From NCBI GenBank assembly GCA_900320235.1, contig ONRO01000203.1:1-8344 (forward strand): 8,344 nucleotides of DNA, read 5' to 3'. Positions 1 through 5,484 of this stretch are shown in pieces. The translations under genes and the position numbers were made by a program. The stretch's first letter is position 1; each line of letters starts with the position of its first letter. Origin of the DNA: an uncultured Eubacteriales bacterium. Lineage in GTDB: Bacteria > Bacillota > Clostridia > Oscillospirales > Acutalibacteraceae. Under the pieces are notes generated by a model. It saw only the letters and a list, made by a program, of their open reading frames with translations. It had not been told where the DNA came from and did not search any database.

Positions 1-2112
1 GCAGCCGGCGAGGTGATAGAAAGACCAAGCTCAGTCATAAAAGAGCTTGTGGAAAACAGTATAGACGCATGCTCGGAAAGCATAACCGTTGAAATACAGA
101 ACGGCGGAACGACCTTCATGCGTGTAAGTGATGACGGCTGCGGAATTCGTGCAGAAGATGTAAGGCAGGCTTTTCTTCGCCATGCAACAAGTAAGATCAG
201 CGTAAAGGATGACCTTGATGCGATAGGAACTCTTGGCTTCAGAGGTGAAGCACTTGCGTCAATATGTGCTGTGTCAAAGGTCGAAATACTGACAAAGCAT
301 TATGAAGAGCCGAATGGTGTACACTACTGTATTGAAGGAAGCGAGGAAAAGCTGTCCGAAGAGATCGGCTGTCCGCAGGGAACAACATTCATCGTCAGAG
401 ATATTTTCTATAATGTACCGGCAAGAATGAAATTTCTCAAGCGTGATATCAGCGAGGGAAACGCCGTATCTGCACTTATGGACAGAATAGCGCTTTCTCA
501 TCCGGAAATAAGCTTCACCTTTATCCGTGACGGGAAACAGATAATGAAAACTCAGGGGGACGGCAAGCTTGAAAATGCAGTCTATCAGGTTTTCGGACGA
601 CAGTTTTTTGATAATCTTATGCCCGTCAGCTATGAAAGAAATAATATAAAGGTCGAGGGCTTCGTAACAAAGCCGACAGCATCTGTCAAGGCAAACAGAA
701 GTATGCAGATGTTCTATATAAACGGAAGATATGTACGCTCCAAAACAGCAATGGCAGCTGTTGAACAGGCATACAGAGGCAGCATTATGGTCGGTAAATA
801 CCCTTCATGTGTGCTGATGCTTACAATGAACTGTTCAATGCTTGATGTGAATGTTCATCCGGCAAAGCTTGAGGTAAGATTCACAAACGAAGCACCTGTC
901 TATGAAGCTGTCTACCACGGTGTCAAAAGTGCAATAATGCAGTATGACACAAGAAATGAAGAGGAACTTTTCGGAAAAAAACCGCAGTATACAGAACCTC
1001 AGCTTCTGATTCCGCCTGTTGATAAGGCTTCGCAGCTCGGCTTTTCATACGGTATTCAGAAGGCTGAACGAAAATTTGAAGCAGGAAGCTTTTTCGGAAA
1101 TCTTCCCGATGCAATGAAAAACCGGCCGTCAGCAATGCGAAATGAAGAATCGGCAAGACTGAAGGAACTGTCATCACGCACAGACCCGAAACCGATTGTC
1201 CATACAGACGACGGCAGCGGAGCGGAAAAGATAAAGACAGAGGAGTTGTATATCTCAGATCTGTCTGAGCTTTTCAGAAAAGAAGCATCAGAACAGAAAA
1301 CTGAAGAAAAAGTCCCTGAAACAGTGGTGACGCAGGTGGATGAGGAAGATGAGGATGAAGAATTAATACTGAATTTTCCTTTGAAAAAATCAGCTGAGGA
1401 AAAGCAGGCGGAAGAAAATGAAGATAAAGAGCAAGCTCAGGAGGCTGAAGAAGAAGATAGCCTGACAGATGAACTGCCTGTTCAGACTGCAAAGGTAAGT
1501 GAACAGCCAGTAAGTATAGTAGACGAGGAAAAACGTGAAAAACCGATACGATATATCGGCGAGATATTCTCTACATATATAATAATAGAATACGGCAGCG
1601 ACAGGGTGATGTTCATAGATAAGCATGCAGCTCACGAAAGACTGATCTATGAAAGACTCAAGGGACGCCAGACAGGTCTTACACCGCAGCTTCTTTTAGA
1701 GCCTGTGTCTGTGACACTTGAAAAGGAAGAGGCTCAGACAGTGCTTGAAAACCGTGATATGCTTCTTGAGGCAGGCTTTGAGGTCGATTGCTTCGGCGAA
1801 AGAACAATACTGATCCGTTCAGTACCTGTGATGATGGAAACAATAGATATAACTGAAAGCTTTGAGGAAATAGCTGATTATCTTTGCAGACATAAAAAGC
1901 TCGTTCTGTCGGAAAAAATGGAATGGATCTATGCAAATACAGCCTGCCGTGCAGCAATAAAGGGCGGAAATAAAAGTCATCCTCAGGAGCTGATCGAGCT
2001 TGTGATAACTCTGGAAAATAATCCGGAAATACGCTGCTGTCCGCACGGAAGACCGATATATTTCTTTATGAAAAAATATGACATAGAAAAGATGTTCGGC
2101 CGCCTTGGCTGA
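1..2112 (+). CDS. mutL: DNA mismatch repair protein MutL, 5' end cut by the window edge
   Basis: MutL couples mismatch recognition by MutS to downstream repair; in bacteria lacking MutH it also nicks the DNA. The frame is open from base 1 and begins AAGEVIERPSSV, so about 15-20 N-terminal residues lie outside; 703 residues are visible. GHKL ATPase motifs, counted from the window start: ELVENSIDA (N19), DDGCG (44-48), GFRGEAL (79-85), FYNVPAR, and NVHPAKLEVRF near 284-294. A long acidic Glu/Asp-rich linker (roughly 440-510) leads to the C-terminal dimerisation and nuclease domain. That domain has DKHAAHERLIYE (540-551, the DQHA(x)2E(x)4E metal motif with Lys for Gln), a QLLLEP clamp-binding-type motif (563-568), ACRAAIK (648-654) and CPHGRP (680-685). 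These indicate an endonuclease-type MutL. The partner mutS is probably upstream, which is inference. Identity is nearly certain. Confidence 0.97.
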   Translation, partial: AAGEVIERPSSVIKELVENSIDACSESITVEIQNGGTTFMRVSDDGCGIRAEDVRQAFLRHATSKISVKDDLDAIGTLGFRGEALASICAVSKVEILTKHYEEPNGVHYCIEGSEEKLSEEIGCPQGTTFIVRDIFYNVPARMKFLKRDISEGNAVSALMDRIALSHPEISFTFIRDGKQIMKTQGDGKLENAVYQVFGRQFFDNLMPVSYERNNIKVEGFVTKPTASVKANRSMQMFYINGRYVRSKTAMAAVEQAYRGSIMVGKYPSCVLMLTMNCSMLDVNVHPAKLEVRFTNEAPVYEAVYHGVKSAIMQYDTRNEEELFGKKPQYTEPQLLIPPVDKASQLGFSYGIQKAERKFEAGSFFGNLPDAMKNRPSAMRNEESARLKELSSRTDPKPIVHTDDGSGAEKIKTEELYISDLSELFRKEASEQKTEEKVPETVVTQVDEEDEDEELILNFPLKKSAEEKQAEENEDKEQAQEAEEEDSLTDELPVQTAKVSEQPVSIVDEEKREKPIRYIGEIFSTYIIIEYGSDRVMFIDKHAAHERLIYERLKGRQTGLTPQLLLEPVSVTLEKEEAQTVLENRDMLLEAGFEVDCFGERTILIRSVPVMMETIDITESFEEIADYLCRHKKLVLSEKMEWIYANTACRAAIKGGNKSHPQELIELVITLENNPEIRCCPHGRPIYFFMKKYDIEKMFGRLG

Positions 2113-2118
2113 GAAAAA

Positions 2119-2241
2119 ATGAAAATGTATTACCTTTGCACAGAAGAGTATTTCTGTGCCGAAGGTTACGGAAAAGGTGAATTGTACCCTGATATGTGCA
2201 GCCCGGCAGAACTGATTGCAAAATGTCAGACAAAAAACTGA
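2119..2241 (+). CDS. possible 40-residue cysteine-containing small protein behind mutL
   Basis: This short ATG frame starts 6 bases after the mutL stop and ends in TGA. It encodes about 40 residues beginning MKMYYLCTEEYF, with cysteines at positions 7, 13, 27 and 36 and many aromatic residues (Tyr 4, 5, 11, 17, 23; Phe 12). There is no signal peptide or membrane segment. Upstream there is only a weak GAG five bases before the ATG, so translation would probably depend on coupling to mutL. The frame fills the space before the next promoter and its composition looks protein-like rather than random. I do not recognise the family. Four Cys in a tiny protein could mean metal binding, but spacing does not form a clear CxxC pair. 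It could also be a chance ORF. Confidence 0.42.
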   Translation: MKMYYLCTEEYFCAEGYGKGELYPDMCSPAELIAKCQTKN

Positions 2242-2298
2242 AATAACAAATGGTTTTGTGTTTTATTATAAAAACTTTTATATTTTTTGTTTAAATTG

Positions 2299-2328
2299 TT
2301 GATTTGTGAAATGAAAATATGTTATAAT
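2299..2328 (+). promoter_or_regulatory. sigma-A type promoter with extended -10 for the coiled-coil gene
   Basis: The -10 box is a perfect TATAAT (2323-2328) preceded by TG at the extended position (TGTTATAAT). The -35 is TTGATT (2299-2304), 18 bases upstream, which matches four of six consensus positions. The surrounding 2250-2330 stretch is very AT rich, as expected for an upstream promoter region. Transcription would start near 2335, giving a leader of about 85-90 bases before the ATG at 2423. There is no convincing terminator between mutL and this point, so mutL read-through could also contribute. Confidence 0.72.
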
Positions 2329-2346
2329 TATCTATATCATCATTAA

Positions 2347-2367
2347 TTGCAGTTCGGACTGCTGCAA
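2347..2367 (+). promoter_or_regulatory. leader hairpin with two alternative pairings
   Basis: Just downstream of the predicted transcription start, GCAGT (2349-2353) pairs with ACTGC (2358-2362) around a TCGG loop. The alternative TTGCAG (2347-2352) pairs with CTGCAA (2362-2367). The two forms are mutually exclusive because both use 2349-2352. It could stabilise the 5' end of the mRNA or have a regulatory role. No known riboswitch or T-box consensus is recognisable, and no T-run follows, so it is not an attenuator by itself. Confidence 0.35.
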
Positions 2368-2422
2368 AAATGGAATAATACTTATCCCTGACCGGGGTTT
2401 GTATGAAAAAGGGGTGACACCG

Positions 2423-3196
2423 ATGGCAGAAGAAATAAAGCTTATCAGTGAGGAGATTATTGAGGAAAGAGATATTGAACAGACTTCAGAAGAAAATGAA
2501 GCTCAGGATGAAATTAAAAATATTACTGATTCAAAGCTTACTTCCGAGGAACAGATAGATTTTCTTCAGAGAAAGCTCGAAAAGGCAGAGCTTGAGGCAA
2601 CAGACAAGAATATTGCCCTGATAGAAATGACTGCATCAAGAAATGCACTTTACCGTTCTCTTCAGGAAACACAGATGCGCCTTGCTGAAACAATCGGACA
2701 GCGTGAAAATGATATTGAAGCATATCAGAAGGAGCTTGAGCTCAGGCTTGGCGAAAAACGTCAGCTTCAGGAACAGTATGATGCACTTGTCATCAAGGCA
2801 AAAAGATATGATGAGCTTCAGGAAAGCCTTGTCAAGATCAAGATGAACGCTGAGCTGAGAGCGCACGGCGTAATCGATGAGGCACAGGAAAAGGCAATGG
2901 ATACAATAATGCTTATCGATGATATCGAAAAGGAGATAAAGCTTTTCCGTGAGGATCTGACTTATCTTCGCCGTGATATAAAAATAGGTACAGTAACACT
3001 TGATGACAGGCTTGAGAATATCTATCTCAGGCTTTGCAGGAACCTCGACAGGCTTACAGAGATAAAAGAGAATTTCTATATCAAGAATTCACTTCCTCTT
3101 GATGAGGATGAGGATCCTCAGCTTGCAAAGGGCGGAGTTCCGACTCTGAGATATCCTGAAAAGCTTGATGAGCCTGAAAAAAAACCAGAACAGTAA
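2423..3196 (+). CDS. coiled-coil protein of unknown function, possibly DivIVA-like
   Basis: The start is ATG at 2423, preceded by AAAGGGGTG with a six-base gap. An in-frame TTG at 2399 would add eight residues but has no better ribosome binding site. The product is 257 residues, highly charged and without signal peptide or membrane segment, so cytoplasmic. Residues 1-40 are acidic and probably disordered. Residues about 41-185 are a long heptad-type coiled coil rich in Glu, Lys, Gln and Leu. A stretch around 126-160 (RYDELQESL, then ELRAHGVIDEAQEKA) loosely resembles the repeats of DivIVA-family scaffolds. A second helical part runs to about 220, followed by a Pro- and acid-rich tail from 224. 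It has its own promoter and terminator, so it is probably monocistronic between mutL and radA. A role in cell division or chromosome organisation is only a guess from the coiled coil; no enzymatic motif is present. Confidence 0.85.
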   Translation: MAEEIKLISEEIIEERDIEQTSEENEAQDEIKNITDSKLTSEEQIDFLQRKLEKAELEATDKNIALIEMTASRNALYRSLQETQMRLAETIGQRENDIEAYQKELELRLGEKRQLQEQYDALVIKAKRYDELQESLVKIKMNAELRAHGVIDEAQEKAMDTIMLIDDIEKEIKLFREDLTYLRRDIKIGTVTLDDRLENIYLRLCRNLDRLTEIKENFYIKNSLPLDEDEDPQLAKGGVPTLRYPEKLDEPEKKPEQ

Positions 3197-3202
3197 AATT
3201 AT

Positions 3203-3229
3203 GGCATCTGCTCAGGCGGATGCCCTTTT
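3203..3229 (+). terminator. Rho-independent terminator after the coiled-coil gene
   Basis: Seven bases after the stop codon a 9-bp stem forms between 3203-3211 (GGCATCTGC) and 3216-3224 (GCGGATGCC), with one T-G pair and a TCAG loop. It is followed by CTTTT. The stem is strong but the T-run is short, so termination may be incomplete and some transcripts may continue into radA. Confidence 0.8.
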
Positions 3230-3238
3230 AAATATGTA

Positions 3239-3255
3239 TGCGGAATTTGCGGAAT
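3239..3255. repeat. tandem 8-bp direct repeat upstream of radA
   Basis: TGCGGAAT occurs at 3239-3246 and again at 3248-3255, separated by one T (9-base period). It lies between the terminator and the radA ribosome binding site. It could be a binding site or a chance duplication. No good -35/-10 pair was found in the 3230-3290 interval, so the radA promoter is not identified. Confidence 0.4.
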
Positions 3256-3297
3256 AAAGATAGGGTCAGAGCCTGAGAAAAACAACAGGAGAGTAAA

Positions 3298-4674
3298 ATG
3301 GGAGAAAAGATAAAAACTATATATATATGTTCTGAATGCGGATATGAAAGCGCAAAATGGTTCGGAAAATGTCCCGGCTGCGGACAGTGGAACACAATGA
3401 GCGAGGAAATAAGAGAAAGCTACGGCAAAAGTAAAAGTGCATCAGTTGTGCGTGCAAGACCTTCGGCAGCACCGGTGCCGATTACTCAGATATCCACTGA
3501 AGATGAATACCGCTATTATACCGGCTCAAAGGAGCTTGACAGGGTGCTCGGCGGAGGAATAGTAAAAGGTTCGCTCGTTCTGCTCGGCGGCGACCCGGGT
3601 ATCGGAAAATCAACGATACTGCTTCAGATATGCAGCCATCTGGGGAAGATACTGAAAATACTCTATATTTCCGGAGAAGAATCAAAAAGACAGATAAAGC
3701 TTCGTGCGACAAGGCTTGGTGTAAACTGTGAAAATCTATATGTAATGACAGAAACTGATGTTGAGGCTGTCGCTGACAGGATACAGAGCGAAAAACCCGA
3801 CCTTGTGATGATCGATTCGATCCAGACGATGAATTTCAAGGAACTGAGTTCATCTCCGGGAAGCGTGACACAGGTCAGGGAATGTACAAGCATACTTATG
3901 AGAGCGTCCAAAACACTGGATATACCATGTATAATTGTCGGTCATGTAAATAAGGACGGCGCAATAGCAGGCCCAAAGGTCCTTGAGCATATCGTTGACG
4001 CAGTTCTTTATTTCGAGGGCGATAAGCAGATGTCATACCGAATACTCAGAGCTGTAAAGAACCGTTACGGCTCAACAAATGAAATAGGTGTTTTCTGTAT
4101 GGGAGACAGCGGACTGTCTGAGGTGGAGAATCCGTCGATGATGCTTCTGTCCGGCAGACCGAAGAATGTAAGCGGAACATGTGTAGCCTGTCCGATGGAG
4201 GGAAGCAGACCTATTCTTGCAGAAATACAGGGACTTGTAACAAATTCAGGCTACGGAAATGCAAGAAGAATGTCCACAGGCTTTGATTACAACAGAATGA
4301 GTATGCTCCTTGCAGTACTTGAAAAAAGATGCGGATATTATTTTTCAAGCCTTGATGCATATGTCAATGTGATCGGCGGACTGCGGCTTGATGAGCCGGC
4401 AGCTGACCTTGCGGTTGCGATCGCACTTGTCAGCAGCCTGAAGGATATAGTTGTGCCTGAGGATCTTCTTGCTTTCGGCGAGGTTGGCCTGACAGGAGAG
4501 ATAAGAGCAGTAAGCCATGCCGCCCTGAGGGTGACCGAGGCAGCAAGATTAGGCTTTACAAGGTGTATATTGCCGTATCATAACCTGAAAAACCTGAATC
4601 TGCCGGACGACGCGGAAATAGAGGTCATCGGCGTCAGGACCATCCGCGATGCGGTAGCGGCTCTTGTACGCTGA
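3298..4674 (+). CDS. radA: DNA repair protein RadA (Sms), RecA-like branch-migration ATPase
   Basis: RadA is a RecA-like ATPase that drives branch migration of recombination intermediates and helps in repair of broken or stalled forks. The product is 458 residues, full length for the family. It starts at ATG 3298 after AGGAG with a six-base gap. In order it has a four-Cys zinc finger (C11, C14, C25, C28); Walker A GGDPGIGKST (97-106); Walker B LVMIDS (169-174); the RadA-specific KNRYG motif (254-258); and a C-terminal Lon-protease-like domain with LDEPAADLAVAIAL and AFGEVGLTGEIRAV. All key residues are intact. A terminator precedes it, so it either has its own unrecognised promoter or relies on read-through. 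Its last 41 bases overlap a gene on the opposite strand. Confidence in the identity is very high. Confidence 0.98.
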   Translation: MGEKIKTIYICSECGYESAKWFGKCPGCGQWNTMSEEIRESYGKSKSASVVRARPSAAPVPITQISTEDEYRYYTGSKELDRVLGGGIVKGSLVLLGGDPGIGKSTILLQICSHLGKILKILYISGEESKRQIKLRATRLGVNCENLYVMTETDVEAVADRIQSEKPDLVMIDSIQTMNFKELSSSPGSVTQVRECTSILMRASKTLDIPCIIVGHVNKDGAIAGPKVLEHIVDAVLYFEGDKQMSYRILRAVKNRYGSTNEIGVFCMGDSGLSEVENPSMMLLSGRPKNVSGTCVACPMEGSRPILAEIQGLVTNSGYGNARRMSTGFDYNRMSMLLAVLEKRCGYYFSSLDAYVNVIGGLRLDEPAADLAVAIALVSSLKDIVVPEDLLAFGEVGLTGEIRAVSHAALRVTEAARLGFTRCILPYHNLKNLNLPDDAEIEVIGVRTIRDAVAALVR

Positions 4675-4846
4675 AGCTGTCTGCAAGAGGAGCGGTTTTC
4701 ATACAGTCGGACTGACATACGCCTGGAAGGATAAGTCTGTGTATACATCCGCTGTGTGAAAGATTATTGACTCCCGAAACACGGTCAAGACAACAGATCC
4801 CGTCCTTCTGATATACACAGTTTTCACAGCATTTGATAAGTGTCAT
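4634..4846 (-). CDS. cysteine-rich small protein, opposite strand to radA
   Basis: On the minus strand, ATG at 4846-4844 is preceded by GCGAGGA with about seven bases of spacing, a good ribosome binding site. The 70-residue product begins MTLIKCCENCVYQKDGICCL and has eight Cys: 6, 7, 10, 18, 19, 34, 44 and 48. The CC-x2-C-x7-CC pattern followed by a SGCIH element (32-36) resembles, from memory, a group of 45-60 residue cysteine-rich proteins common in Clostridia, some carrying unreliable database names. The Cys pattern suggests metal binding, but this has not been shown. The last 20 or so residues are not conserved-looking and run into the radA 3' end, giving a 41-base tail-to-tail overlap. 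It is divergent from the deformylase gene. The ribosome binding site, the placement in a gap between genes and the regular Cys pattern argue that it is real. Confidence 0.72.
   Translation of the reverse strand: MTLIKCCENCVYQKDGICCLDRVSGVNNLSHSGCIHRLILPGVCQSDCMKTAPLADSFSVQEPLPHRGWS
4661..4689. terminator. possible weak bidirectional hairpin at the radA / small-gene convergence
   Basis: CTCTTG (4661-4666) can pair with CAAGAG (4684-4689) across a 17-base loop, spanning the radA stop codon. On the plus strand a TTTT run follows at about 4695. The stem is short and the loop long, so this is a weak candidate. No better terminator was seen for either convergent gene. Confidence 0.2.
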
Positions 4847-4895
4847 AACAATTCCTCGCTTTCAGGATTATTATGTTCAGAAAAGCGGTGGAAAA

Positions 4896-4907
4896 TACAT
4901 ATATGTA
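4896..4907. promoter_or_regulatory. 12-bp perfect palindrome in the divergent intergenic region
   Basis: TACATATATGTA reads the same on both strands. It lies about midway between the two divergent start codons (4846 minus, 4965 plus). It could be an operator or part of an AT-rich promoter; AT-rich palindromes of this length also arise by chance. Confidence 0.3.
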
Positions 4908-4927
4908 AAAAAATACCTGAGAAAAGA

Positions 4928-4943
4928 CTGAATAAATATTCAG
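4928..4943. promoter_or_regulatory. 16-bp inverted repeat just ahead of the deformylase ribosome binding site
   Basis: CTGAATA (4928-4934) and TATTCAG (4937-4943) are exact reverse complements separated by AA, a 7-2-7 dyad typical of a dimeric repressor site. It ends 12 bases before the AGGAG of the deformylase gene, so it would overlap or follow the start of transcription. TTCAG is repeated at 4861-4865 and 4876-4880. As RNA the 2-base loop is too tight for a good hairpin, which favours a DNA site over an RNA structure. The regulator is unknown. Confidence 0.4.
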
Positions 4944-4964
4944 AGATCCATTGAAAGGAGAATG

Positions 4965-5384
4965 ATGCAATTGGAAAAAAAGATTGTAAAGGATATAATG
5001 TTTCTCAGATTGAAATCTGTCCCTGCGACAAAGGAAGATTCCGCTGCGGCACAGGATCTTGCAGATACGCTCAGGGCAAACAGTGAACGCTGCGTCGGAC
5101 TTGCAGCCAATATGATCGGTGTGCGGAAAAACATCATTATCGTACAGACTCAGCTTGCGCCGATAATAATGCTGAACCCCCGCATCACAGCACATTCTGA
5201 CAAAAGCTATGAAGCAGAAGAGGGCTGTCTTTCGCTTGAGGGAACAAGAAAAACTCTGCGCTATGAAAAAATAACGGTTGAATACTGCGACACTGCGATG
5301 AAAAAGCATACAGGAAGCTTTTCCGGCTTTACGGCACAGATTATACAGCATGAGATAGATCATTGTAATGGCAAAATAATATAA
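4965..5384 (+). CDS. def: peptide deformylase, divergent clade with Gln-to-Met in motif I
   Basis: Peptide deformylase removes the formyl group from N-terminal Met of new proteins using an active-site metal. Start choice is uncertain: AAAGGAG ends at 4960, giving gaps of 1 base to ATG 4962, 4 to ATG 4965 and 10 to TTG 4971; I take 4965 (139 residues). Motif II EEGCLSLEG has the metal-binding Cys88, and motif III QHEIDH has H129, E130 and H133, all intact. Motif I reads VGLAANMIG instead of GxGLAAPQ, so the catalytic-site Gln is Met50. This AANM form is, as I recall, a recognised short clostridial/Firmicutes deformylase branch rather than a local mutation. Activity is therefore likely but may differ in rate or substrate. 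At about 139 residues it is shorter than E. coli Def (about 169), mostly at the C terminus after the HExxH helix. It is divergent from the Cys-rich small gene and precedes the protease. Confidence 0.9.
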   Translation: MQLEKKIVKDIMFLRLKSVPATKEDSAAAQDLADTLRANSERCVGLAANMIGVRKNIIIVQTQLAPIIMLNPRITAHSDKSYEAEEGCLSLEGTRKTLRYEKITVEYCDTAMKKHTGSFSGFTAQIIQHEIDHCNGKII

Positions 5385-5394
5385 AAAATAAATG

Positions 5395-5435
5395 ATCAGC
5401 TTATCTGATAAGTCAGAAAATATCGGACATTTTTT
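5395..5435 (+). terminator. possible terminator region behind def, overlapping short hairpins
   Basis: Three overlapping stems are possible: ATCAG/CTGAT (5395-5409), CTTAT/ATAAG (5400-5412) and TCTGA/TCAGA (5404-5417). Only one can form at a time. A TTTTTT run lies at 5430-5435, but 12 bases beyond the last stem, so this is not a standard terminator. The area may also carry the promoter of the protease gene; CATAAT (5455-5460) is a possible -10, without a matching -35. Confidence 0.25.
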
Positions 5436-5484
5436 AATGAATAAGTTAAACAGCCATAATATAAAAAACTGAAGGAGGAAAACT

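Noticed and set aside
274..2046. Several 70-90 residue minus-strand frames inside mutL
   Set aside because: All are antisense to a strongly conserved MutL coding sequence, have no ribosome binding sites that stand out, and show no family motifs.
2242..2262. ACAAA/TTTGT hairpin as a mutL terminator
   Set aside because: Five AT-dominated pairs with a four-base loop and no proper T-run directly after; too weak to call.
2386..2397. CCC/GGG stem in the leader as part of a riboswitch
   Set aside because: Only three G-C pairs and no match to a known riboswitch core that I can recognise.
2403..2417. MKKG mini-ORF ahead of the coiled-coil gene
   Set aside because: Four codons only. The nearby GGGGTG is better explained as the ribosome binding site of the ATG at 2423. 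A leader-peptide role has no support.
2643..2846. 67-residue plus-strand frame inside the coiled-coil gene
   Set aside because: Out-of-frame shadow of the coiled-coil gene, without a ribosome binding site or recognisable motif.
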